Shown piece by piece: positions 51,762-59,350 of a stretch of 64,000 nucleotides of DNA. The notes beneath the pieces were generated by a model. It had not been told where the DNA came from. It ran no database searches and saw only the letters and a program-made list of their open reading frames with translations. The position numbers were made by a program, and so were the translations under genes. The stretch spans positions 165,393 through 229,392 of the forward strand of contig NZ_JALLPO010000009.1 of NCBI RefSeq assembly GCF_023276435.1. Reading direction: 5' to 3'. Positions within the stretch are counted from its first letter, which is position 1. Every line of letters starts with the position of its first letter. Source of the stretch: Sphaerisporangium perillae. GTDB lineage: Bacteria > Actinomycetota > Actinomycetes > Streptosporangiales > Streptosporangiaceae.

Positions 51762-51822
51762 GTCCGGCCCCGGCGGTCCCGCGGGAGCCGGAAGGTGTCC
51801 GTCCGGCCCCGGCGGTCCCGCG
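51762..51822. repeat. 22-bp direct repeat
   Basis: GTCCGGCCCCGGCGGTCCCG plus two more bases occurs at 51762-51783 and again at 51801-51822, in the 134-bp gap after the dual ATPase gene. Nothing else is visible there. Confidence 0.6.
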
Positions 51823-51832
51823 CGCCGATGCG

Positions 51833-54800
51833 TCAGGGCGTCGTGGCCGTCGAGGAGCCCTTGGCCCGGGCGACGACCTCCTCGGCGGTCAGCGCGTTCT
51901 GCGGATGGTGGCTGAGACAGAGCGGCGCCTGGAGTTTCCGGAACGGCGCCCCCTCGACCGCCGCGTAGAACTGCCCGGCGCCCAGGCGGGCGATGTCGGT
52001 GACCTCGCTGCCCTTCGCCCGGGCCATGTCCTTGGCGGCGGCGATCTGGACCGGGCTGTGCAGCAGACCGAAGAACTGCGTCGCCGCGTTCCCCGGGATC
52101 CGGTTGTGCAGGCCCTTCGGCGCTTGGGTGGCGAAGACCAGGCCGAGCCCGTACTTACGTGCCTGAGAGGCCAACGCCAGCGTGCTCTCCGTACACGCCG
52201 TCGTCGACCCGGAAGGCGCGAACGTCTGGGCCTCGTCCATCACGAACAGGCCGCGCAGCGGGCGGTCAACGGCCGGATGCTTCTTGATCCAGGCGAACAG
52301 CGCCATCTGCAACTGGTTGACGAAGCTCTGCCGCTGCTCGTCGGACTGCAGGCCGACGAGGCTGATCACCGAGACGCGGGCCCTCTTGCCCTCCGGCGGG
52401 GTCAGCAGGACACCCGGATCCATGGACGCGCCGCCGCCCCCGAACAGCGGGTCGATGACCATCGCCGCGGTCAGGTTCTGGGCGATGTCGGCCGCGAGTT
52501 TGCCCGCGTGCTGGAGTTCGCTCACCCCGTCCGGCAGGGAGGACAGCAACGTGATGAGGCCTCTCAACGTGGTCACGCCCTGCCGTCCGTAGTACAGCAG
52601 GGCCTCCCGGAGCACGGCCTGGCCCTGGTGCGCCTTGGGGGTGTTCCCCAGGAGCTTCGCCCGGGGGGCGAGGGCGGCCACGGCGGCGTTCACGGCCTCC
52701 CTGAACTCGTCGACGTCGTCGACCACGCCGCTGAAGTCGGGCAGTGGCTGGAAGCTGAGCGGACGCCCCCCGTCGCGCAGCGGGGTCCACACCACGACGT
52801 CGGTGCCGGCCAGGTAATCCTCGGCCTTGGCCGGGTCGTCGCCCTCCCACTCCGGCGGTTCCTGCGGCCATCGGTCCCCCAGGCGCGCCAGATCGTTGTT
52901 GGGGTCGAGCACGATGGCCGAGACACCGCGAAGCGCGCACTCCTCGACCAGACGGCGGATCAGCACGGTCTTACCTGACCCGGATCCGGCGAAGATCGCC
53001 GTGTGCTTGCGCAGCGCCTCCAGGTCCACGGTGACGGGCGTCCCGTCGGTGGTGGTCCTGCCGAGGGTGACCGGCGGAACGGCGTTGACCTGCGCGTTCT
53101 CCGCCGAGGACCGCACCGGGGTGGGAGCGGGCTCGTCCTGGCCGGCCGGATCGGCCCACAGGTCGCCGAGCGCCTCGTTCAGCATCTTCACCCCGGCGGC
53201 CGGTTTCCTGGCCAGGAACCACGCCTGCAGGTTCGGGTGGTTCTCGGCGAGCAGGTCCCGGAGCCCGGCGAGCGTCCTGAGATCGTCCTCCTCGATGCGA
53301 AGCGTCCTGCCGCCCGCCCGTTCGAAGGCCGCGACGACCTCGACGGTGCGGGCTCCGCGTGACCACTCCAAGTTGCGCAGCACGAACAGGCGCCGTTTCG
53401 GCACCTCGGCGTTGAGCCCGGCCGCCACGCAGGCCGTACGGAGGCGGTTCAGCGCGGCGTTGGGATGTTCGGCGGCTACCGCGCGAAAGGCCCAGTGCGC
53501 CTCGTCCTCGGTGTCCTCCACCAGGCTGCGGCGCAGGCGCGCGTGCAGCGACGGCTTGGAGCTGGGCGGGGCGTCCTGGCTGAACGCCTGGCCTGCTTCG
53601 CCTTGCGCCGCGACCCAGGCGGTGAGCCCCGCGGCGAGCAGCCCGGGCATCACGGCGTCCTCGGTGCGGAGGTCGAGCGTGACGTCCGCCGCGTCCCTCA
53701 GCTCGGCGAACCGGGCGTCCAGGGCCGCCAGATCATCCGCGGGCACCACGTCGCTCCCCTGGCGGCCGTCCCCGGTGGCCGTCGTGATCGGGCCGGCGAG
53801 GCTCTCCAGTTCCTTCACCTCGCCGGAGGCCAGGCACGCCTTGACATAGCCGTCGATCTTGATGAGGAGCTGCCGCGGAGTGAACTCCGGGGCACTGTCG
53901 AACGCGGACGGCTTGACCGGCCACGTCGGGTGGGGAGGATGGAAACCGATCTTGCGGAAGGTCTCCCCGAAACGCTTCTCGACCAGGAGCCGGCCGATCT
54001 TGGAATCGGGGATCGTCATCAGCGGTACGGCCTGCCGGAACCGGTCCTGGACACTGTCCGTCGCCACCTGCTCGACGAGCGCCCATGTCGCCGGAAGGCA
54101 GGACAGCACGGTCAGGGTGCGGCGCGTCACCTCCCTCAAGGACATCAGACCGCCCGCGATCGCCTCGATGACGAGCGCCTCTCGCCGGTCGTACCGCGCC
54201 TCCCCTGTCGTGGAGATGAACGACTGCGCGATGAGCGTGTCGACCTGGTCCACCGCGACGACCGACGGCCCGGTGAGCGCCAGCAGCCGGGAAAGGTCGC
54301 GCACGATCTCCTGCGCCGACTTGCTCCCCCGCCGTATCCCCCACTGGGCGCGCTCGCCCTGCTCCTCCTCCGGCTCGGAGGAGAGGTAGGTGTGCCCGAC
54401 GTCCTGGGCCCGCAGGTCGTCGGAGGCGCACAGCACCAGTGCGCGCACGGTGTCCTGGGCGTCCCGTCCGACCTGCTCGTCGAAGCGGCGCAGGGCCTCG
54501 ACGAAGGAGTACAGAGCCTCCCTGGTCAGCGACGCCCTCCCGATCAGCTTCAGGCGTGCCACCCTCTGCACGCCGACCATCGACGACAGCCGCCGCAGGA
54601 ACATCCTCAGCTGGCTGTCACCGTCGATCTCGCGTGCCAGGCTGTCGAGCATCGAGACCACGACGCTCTGCCAGAAGTCCCTGGTGTCGAGCAGGCCGAC
54701 CAGGAAGAAGTACCCGCCCTCGTTCTGCGTCCTCTCGCGCAGCCATCCGAGCAGATGCGTCTTCCCCGAGCCGCGCTGCCCCTGCATCACCACTCCGATG

Positions 54801-54973
54801 GGGCTCGCGTCGAGGCTGTCGTTCGCCTCCGCCAGCCCGTCGAGCAGCACCTGGGTGGTGGGCCGATGCAGGCCCTCGACGTGGAACCGCGAGGGCCGCC
54901 ACACATCGTCGGGCACCTCGGCCCAGTTGAACCTGACCGCTCCCAGAGCGCGCCGTTCCTCGCCGGTCATCAT
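51833..54973 (-). CDS. Dual P-loop ATPase (N-terminal AAA, C-terminal HerA/FtsK-like)
   Basis: 1046 residues. First ATPase: Walker A GQRGSGKT (65-72), Walker B VVAVDQVD (238-245; Gln replaces the usual Glu). A helical middle section (about 340-640) follows. Second ATPase: Walker A GSGSGKT (663-669), AIVLDPNND (687-694), Walker B LFVMDEAQ (909-916) and FATQAPKGLHNRIPGN (948-962), the pattern of HerA/DUF87 translocases. Start overlaps the upstream gene (ATGA). Likely the motor of a three-gene system that handles foreign or damaged DNA (inference from the nuclease partner and mobile context). Confidence 0.82.
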   Translation of the reverse strand: MMTGEERRALGAVRFNWAEVPDDVWRPSRFHVEGLHRPTTQVLLDGLAEANDSLDASPIGVVMQGQRGSGKTHLLGWLRERTQNEGGYFFLVGLLDTRDFWQSVVVSMLDSLAREIDGDSQLRMFLRRLSSMVGVQRVARLKLIGRASLTREALYSFVEALRRFDEQVGRDAQDTVRALVLCASDDLRAQDVGHTYLSSEPEEEQGERAQWGIRRGSKSAQEIVRDLSRLLALTGPSVVAVDQVDTLIAQSFISTTGEARYDRREALVIEAIAGGLMSLREVTRRTLTVLSCLPATWALVEQVATDSVQDRFRQAVPLMTIPDSKIGRLLVEKRFGETFRKIGFHPPHPTWPVKPSAFDSAPEFTPRQLLIKIDGYVKACLASGEVKELESLAGPITTATGDGRQGSDVVPADDLAALDARFAELRDAADVTLDLRTEDAVMPGLLAAGLTAWVAAQGEAGQAFSQDAPPSSKPSLHARLRRSLVEDTEDEAHWAFRAVAAEHPNAALNRLRTACVAAGLNAEVPKRRLFVLRNLEWSRGARTVEVVAAFERAGGRTLRIEEDDLRTLAGLRDLLAENHPNLQAWFLARKPAAGVKMLNEALGDLWADPAGQDEPAPTPVRSSAENAQVNAVPPVTLGRTTTDGTPVTVDLEALRKHTAIFAGSGSGKTVLIRRLVEECALRGVSAIVLDPNNDLARLGDRWPQEPPEWEGDDPAKAEDYLAGTDVVVWTPLRDGGRPLSFQPLPDFSGVVDDVDEFREAVNAAVAALAPRAKLLGNTPKAHQGQAVLREALLYYGRQGVTTLRGLITLLSSLPDGVSELQHAGKLAADIAQNLTAAMVIDPLFGGGGASMDPGVLLTPPEGKRARVSVISLVGLQSDEQRQSFVNQLQMALFAWIKKHPAVDRPLRGLFVMDEAQTFAPSGSTTACTESTLALASQARKYGLGLVFATQAPKGLHNRIPGNAATQFFGLLHSPVQIAAAKDMARAKGSEVTDIARLGAGQFYAAVEGAPFRKLQAPLCLSHHPQNALTAEEVVARAKGSSTATTP

Positions 54974-55683
54974 GCTCCGATCCAGATGAGGTGCTTGTCC
55001 TGGTCGCCGATGGTCACCGCCGCATCGCGGTCCCGCTGAGAGAGCCCTTTCTGGTTCGCCTCGGGAATGAAGGTCACGTCCGGCTCGTCGTTCAACCGCC
55101 TGAACGCGGCGTCGACCTCCCCTCTGGGCAGGTCGGAGAGAAGCGATCGGACCTTCGTGACGCCGACCCACGTACCGGGCTTGTCCGCCAGCTCGGCGTA
55201 AGCGGCTCGGATCCGCCCCTCGATGTCGTGCACGGCGGACGACGATGCGGCGGGCGGTGCCGACGCCCGGGAGGACACCGGTGACGCCACCGGCTCGGCG
55301 GGCCGGGCGGGCGACGCCACCGGCTCCGGGGCGCAGGCCGGTGTGAAGATGTCGGCGAGCCGGTGATCGGTCCTGTCCATGAAGTCCCACAGGCCACCGA
55401 GCACGGCGTGCAGCGCGGCTCCGGCCGACCCCGGTTGCCGCTTGACCCCGGCGCGGAGCTCGTCCCTCAGGCGCGCCCAGCCCGCGTCGGTCAGGACATG
55501 GACGTACGCGCGTCCCTGCTTCCTGCTGTCGACGAGCCTGAGTGCGTTCAGCTTCCTGCGGTTCTCCCCGTCGACCTTCAGGCCATAGCGCTCCTGGAGA
55601 TCTGGATTGGAGACCTCCCCGGCTTCCCGCATGAGCGCGAGCAACGCGGCCACCTGGGGGAACGACAATCTCTCGTCGGGCAC
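54970..55683 (-). CDS. Winged-helix-like accessory protein of the ATPase operon
   Basis: 237 residues from GTG 55683 (GGAAGGA upstream). N-terminal region FPQVAALLALMREAGEVSNPDLQERYGLKVDGENRRKLNALRLVDS reads as a winged helix. A Pro/Ala/Ser linker (about 115-145) joins it to a C-terminal region DIEGRIRAAYAELADKPGTWVGVTKVRSLL ... EVDAAFRRLND, a second helix-turn-helix-like unit. No enzyme motif. Between nuclease (4 bp) and ATPase (overlap), so likely a structural or DNA-recognition subunit. Family not recognised. Confidence 0.65.
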   Translation of the reverse strand: MPDERLSFPQVAALLALMREAGEVSNPDLQERYGLKVDGENRRKLNALRLVDSRKQGRAYVHVLTDAGWARLRDELRAGVKRQPGSAGAALHAVLGGLWDFMDRTDHRLADIFTPACAPEPVASPARPAEPVASPVSSRASAPPAASSSAVHDIEGRIRAAYAELADKPGTWVGVTKVRSLLSDLPRGEVDAAFRRLNDEPDVTFIPEANQKGLSQRDRDAAVTIGDQDKHLIWIGA

Positions 55684-55687
55684 GTCA

Positions 55688-56725
55688 TCATCCTTCCAAC
55701 GTTCCGCCGCGACGGCCGCGGAGGAAGCGTTCCACCTGGCCGACGACGGCGTCTGTGTCTGTCAAAACCTGGGCGTTCGTGATGCGCAACACGGCGTAGC
55801 CGTTCGACCGAAGCTGCCCGTCACGGTGGCGGTCCGCCAGGTGGCGGGCCGGGGCATGGTGCTCCAGCCCGTCGATCTCGACGACGCACCGCTCCCGGCT
55901 CCACAGCAGGTCGACCCTGATGGGGTTGGCGAGCGGATGTGGCCGGTATGTCTGGTTCCACGCGCGTCCGGCCGCCCAGGCACGCGACGACAGCGCCGCC
56001 TCCAGCGCCTTCTCGGCGCTGCTCGCCGGATGCGGCATGCCCGCGACGGCCGGGTAAGCGATGGCGGCCTGAAGACGTCCCTCCGCCCGCGGAACGCCTT
56101 GGGCGGGACGCGCCGCATCAGTGGGAAGGCGAAACCTCACCGTTTCCACCCGGTCCACCCATACCAGGGGCGCACCGGTGAGCCAGATGGCGAGACCGCC
56201 CCGGCCGGCGAGCCATTCGCACCCCGCGACCAGCACTTCCTCCTGCCCCTCGGCGAGGCCACCGGGAACGTTCAGGAGGATCGCCGCCTGGGGGCGATGA
56301 AAGGCGGCCGCCAGAAGCCGGGCGAGACCGGCCGCACGAACTTCGGGGGTGAATCGGGAGGAACGCGATGCGACGCCCCGTAAGGACGACTCGGCCAGAT
56401 CAGCCAGGAACGGCCCGAAGTGGGGGCCGGTCGACGCCGCGCGCAGGGCGAGTGCTCGTACGGCGGTCACCGCCGCGAAGCTGGGCGCGTCGATGCCTTC
56501 GGCGCCCGGAAGCCAGGCCGGGAACAATTCGACGGCGGCGGTTTCCAGGGCGTGGAGTGCGGCGGCGACCATTTCCGGTACGGAACGTGCGGGGGCCGCC
56601 GAGTAGCCCAGAATGGCCGGGGCGTCGTCAGCGAGCGGTTCCGCGAGCAGGGCCGTGATGTCGGTGTTCGCCCCGGAAAGGCGTACGACACGTCCCTTGG
56701 ATAGCTGGTCCCACGACTCCGCCAC
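55688..56725 (-). CDS. DUF559-type (Vsr-like) endonuclease domain protein
   Basis: 345 residues from GTG 56725. C-terminal PD-(D/E)xK-type nuclease: D272 in RVDLLW, E283 and D285 in CVVEIDGLEHHA, then RHRDGQLRSNGYAVLRITNAQV, the DUF559 pattern. The N-terminal 200 residues include a segment AAILLNVPGGLAEGQEEVLV and LAIWLTGAPLVWVDRVET of unknown fold. First gene of the three-gene operon, followed 4 bp later by the winged-helix gene. It should cut DNA; target and trigger are unknown. Confidence 0.78.
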   Translation of the reverse strand: MAESWDQLSKGRVVRLSGANTDITALLAEPLADDAPAILGYSAAPARSVPEMVAAALHALETAAVELFPAWLPGAEGIDAPSFAAVTAVRALALRAASTGPHFGPFLADLAESSLRGVASRSSRFTPEVRAAGLARLLAAAFHRPQAAILLNVPGGLAEGQEEVLVAGCEWLAGRGGLAIWLTGAPLVWVDRVETVRFRLPTDAARPAQGVPRAEGRLQAAIAYPAVAGMPHPASSAEKALEAALSSRAWAAGRAWNQTYRPHPLANPIRVDLLWSRERCVVEIDGLEHHAPARHLADRHRDGQLRSNGYAVLRITNAQVLTDTDAVVGQVERFLRGRRGGTLEG

Positions 56726-57000
56726 ACCGCTTCCTTTGGTTCCCGATCAGGGCAGCCTGCCGAGGTTATCCATATTGCGAGCGAAGTGCACGCATTCACG
56801 GGAAACTCATGGGAATGCCGTGGGATACGAGATTGATGAGCGCAAGAAAGGCATGCCGACGTTCGAATGAGGAAATCGGTTTACCCGACCGGTGTATCGA
56901 TACGGGCAATTGCACGGGAATTCATGTGCCCGTATCCGCCGGGACGACCGACCGGCACCGATGCCCCCGAGCCCGGCCTCCGGGTGACGGCCGAGCCGCC
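56726..57000. other. Gap between the nuclease gene and the integrase remnant
   Basis: 275 bp with no credible gene; the first 150 bp are clearly less GC-rich than their surroundings (AAATCGGTTTACCCGACC-like stretches), so they may hold the promoter of the minus-strand operon and a recombination scar. Short open frames here show no family resemblance. Confidence 0.4.
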
Positions 57001-57108
57001 GCCATCGGCCGCCACGGCGGCTGGCAAGACGGCTCCACCATTTTGCTGCGCTACATCCGCGACGTCGACCGCTGGAAGAAGAACCCCATACACGGCGCCG
57101 GGCTGTGA
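57001..57108 (+). pseudogene. C-terminal remnant of a tyrosine integrase
   Basis: The last 36 codons before TGA 57108 read AAIGRHGGWQDGSTILLRYI, then DVDRWKKNPIHGAGL. The GRHGGW ... LLRYI pattern with the tyrosine matches the end of actinobacterial phage/plasmid tyrosine recombinases, including the nucleophilic Tyr. Upstream sequence does not encode the catalytic domain, so only a fragment survives. It marks a former integration event beside the ATPase-nuclease operon. The stretch 57109-57404 shows no further gene; it holds the promoter of the downstream gene (TATTAATAAAGTTTCTTG). Confidence 0.7.
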
Positions 57109-57404
57109 GGCGGTGGCGCCGCAGCAGGTCAACGCGCGGAAGGGGTGCCGGTGGAGCAGGTAAACGCCCAAAGCGGGCCAAGGGCGGGCCTGCGAGGCGG
57201 CACCCTGCGCTACCGATCGGACACTGTTTGATCTCAATCGCCTGCGATGCGATCGGCGGATGTGCCCCGAATACCGTGCTGGCCGATCATGTTCGGGCTG
57301 AGTATTAATAAAGTTTCTTGCCTAGTCTTCGAACGCCTCCTCTTCTGGGTCCGTACCTAGTGACACCTAGGACCTCTCACCCTCACCTTGACAGAGGAGC
57401 TCAA

Positions 57405-58322
57405 GTGCACAAGCGACACAAGGCCGTCGCCGCTACCGCCGCCTTCACGGTCGCGCTCGTCCTGCTGCCAGCCCAGGCCGTCAGCGCCCACGGGACGATG
57501 TCCAACCCGCCCAGCCGCGTCTACGTGTGCAAGGACGAAGGCCCCGAGTCGCCGAAGTCGGCCGCCTGCAAGGCGGCCGTCGCGGCGAGCGGCACCCAGG
57601 CGTTCTACGACTGGAACGAGGTGTCCCTGCTCGAAGTGGGCGGCAGGCACCGCGAACTGATCCCCGACGGCAAGCTCTGCAGCGCGGGCCGGGACAAGTA
57701 TCGAGGGCTGGACCTCCAGCGCGCCGACTGGCCGGCGACGAAGGTCTCCCCCGGCTCGTTCAAGCTCACCTACCACGCCACCGCCCCGCACGCGAACAGC
57801 AACTTCCAGTTCTACATCACCCGCGCGGGCTGGAACCCGACCCTGCCCCTGAAGTGGTCCGACCTGGTCTCCATCGGGACGTTCAACAACCAGAACCCCA
57901 CCACGTTCACAAACTGGACCGTCACCCTGCCACAGCGCACCGGGCGGCACATCCTCTATTCGATCTGGCAGCGTGTCGTGGGCAGCAACGAAGCCTTCTA
58001 TACCTGCTCAGACGTGGACTTCGGCGGCGGCACATCAAGCGCCACCCCCACATCCACCAGGACGACCACGGCGAGCCCGACCCCGAAGCCCACATCCACC
58101 GCGACGACCACGGCGAGCCCAACCCCGAAGCCCACATCCACACGGTTGCCGACCCCCACCCCGACCTCGACAAAGCCCGGCGGCACCTGGGCGGCGGGCC
58201 AGGCGTACCGGACAGGCGATCGAGTCACCTACGCGGGCGTGACCTACCAGTGCCTCCAGTCGCACACCGCCATCGCGGGATGGCAGCCCCCCAACGTCCC
58301 CGCTCTCTGGCGCCGGCTTTGA
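57405..58322 (+). CDS. AA10 lytic polysaccharide monooxygenase with C-terminal CBM5/12
   Basis: 305 residues from GTG 57405 (GAGGAG upstream). Sec signal cut before HGTMSNPPSRVYVC, so the mature N-terminal His can form the copper histidine brace; the second brace His is in TAPHANSNFQFY. Residues about 205-255 are a Thr/Pro/Ser linker, then a CBM5/12-like chitin/cellulose-binding module (WAAGQAYRTGDRVTYAGVTYQC ... GWQPPNVPALW). It oxidatively cleaves crystalline chitin or cellulose outside the cell. Its stop overlaps the next start. Confidence 0.92.
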   Translation: MHKRHKAVAATAAFTVALVLLPAQAVSAHGTMSNPPSRVYVCKDEGPESPKSAACKAAVAASGTQAFYDWNEVSLLEVGGRHRELIPDGKLCSAGRDKYRGLDLQRADWPATKVSPGSFKLTYHATAPHANSNFQFYITRAGWNPTLPLKWSDLVSIGTFNNQNPTTFTNWTVTLPQRTGRHILYSIWQRVVGSNEAFYTCSDVDFGGGTSSATPTSTRTTTASPTPKPTSTATTTASPTPKPTSTRLPTPTPTSTKPGGTWAAGQAYRTGDRVTYAGVTYQCLQSHTAIAGWQPPNVPALWRRL

Positions 58323-58918
58323 CCAGGGCGGCCCCGCCGCACGCCGGTCGGCGGGGCCGCACCCGGCGAGCACACGCGAAAAGACGCCTCGCGGCCATCG
58401 TCGTCGCCGCTCTGCTGCTTTCCGGGTGCGCCTCGCAGAACGCCGAGCCGGTCGACGCCGACGACGTGATGTTCCTGCAGATGATGATCCCGCACCACAG
58501 GCAAGCCATCGAGATCGCCGCGCTGGCCGAGGCGAAGGCAGCCGATCCCACCCTGCGGACCCTGGCCGCGGCGATCAAGGTGACGCAGGACAGCGAGGTA
58601 CGGCGGATGACTGCCTGGCTCCACTCCTGGGACCAGCCGCTGGCCGCGCCCGCGGACGCGCACGCCCACCACGGCGGCATGCCCGAGACCGACCGCCGGC
58701 AGATCGCCCTGCTGCGCAACGCCACCGACTTCGACCGCGACGCCCTCAACCTGCTGATCGCCCACCAGGACGACGCGGTGCAGATGGCCACGGGGGAGAT
58801 CCGCAACGGCGCCAACCAGCAGGTCAAGCAGTGGGCCGAACAGGTCGAGCAGTCACGGAAGGCACAGATCGACCAGATGCTTCACCTTCTCGACCAGGGC
58901 ACGCCGGACCCGGGCTGA
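58319..58918 (+). CDS. DUF305 lipoprotein coupled to the LPMO gene
   Basis: 199 residues from TTG 58319, which overlaps the LPMO stop (TTGA). No ATG or GTG is available before the signal region, so coupling is the simplest reading. Lipobox LLLSGCASQ, then FLQMMIPHHRQAIEIAALAE and LLIAHQDDAVQMATGEI, the two DUF305 halves; HAHHGGM in the middle is His-rich. DUF305 is tied to copper in other systems, so it may load or protect the copper site of the monooxygenase (inference). Confidence 0.8.
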   Translation: MTRAAPPHAGRRGRTRRAHAKRRLAAIVVAALLLSGCASQNAEPVDADDVMFLQMMIPHHRQAIEIAALAEAKAADPTLRTLAAAIKVTQDSEVRRMTAWLHSWDQPLAAPADAHAHHGGMPETDRRQIALLRNATDFDRDALNLLIAHQDDAVQMATGEIRNGANQQVKQWAEQVEQSRKAQIDQMLHLLDQGTPDPG

Positions 58919-58948
58919 CTGGCGCCGGCGGGCTATCTGTCCGATTGG

Positions 58949-59046
58949 CTACAGGCAGATGGCGCTAATCAGGTAGCGGGCGTTGACCACCTCGAACAGC
59001 AGCCCGCGGCCGGTCTCGTCCAGCTTGCGGTAGCCGAACTCGTCGA
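58949..59046 (-). pseudogene. Fragment of an IS21-type IstB ATPase
   Basis: On the minus strand the interval reads VDEFGYRKLDETGRGLLFEV and then VNARYLI before a stop, matching the Walker B region of IstB helper ATPases. Both ends are lost. It abuts a 24-bp perfect palindrome. Confidence 0.65.
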
Positions 59047-59069
59047 CCTATGCGGATATCCGCATAGGT
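59046..59069. repeat. 24-bp perfect palindrome
   Basis: The arm ACCTATGCGGAT is followed directly by its exact reverse complement, without a loop. Such symmetry suggests a dimer- or tetramer-binding operator, a recombination or insertion junction, or a transposon end. It joins the IstB fragment. Confidence 0.85.
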
Positions 59070-59350
59070 GGAGTGGCCGCGGGCGCGGACCTCAGGGCCG
59101 GAGCCGCGCAGAGGCGGCGACTTCAGGGCCAGAAAACCCGGGACACGACGGCACTATTAGGAAGTTCCTCCTCCTAATGGGATCTGGCCGGCCACGACCG
59201 TGAGCGGCTCGGCGAGCTCGGTGGGCAGGGGCAGGTCCTGGCCGGTGGCCACCGCGAGGGCGGCCGGCCTGGGTGCGCCTGGATGGCGAAGGCCGGGTGC
59301 GGCGGGTGCCGTATCCGGCCTTCGCCGGTCGGTGAACGGAGGGGACGGGA
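59070..59350. other. Gap before the cellulase gene with two inverted repeats
   Basis: No gene recognised. It holds ATTAGGA-...-TCCTAAT (59156-59178), similar to sequences in front of secreted hydrolase genes in this group, and the hairpin GGCGAAGGCCGG/CCGGCCTTCGCC (59285-59296 and 59315-59326), probably the terminator of the cellulase gene transcribed toward it. Confidence 0.5.

Noticed and set aside
57109..57404. DasR-type operator before the LPMO gene
   Set aside because: No sequence close to the ACTGGTCTAGACCAGT consensus is present; CTAGTGACACCTAG is only superficially similar.
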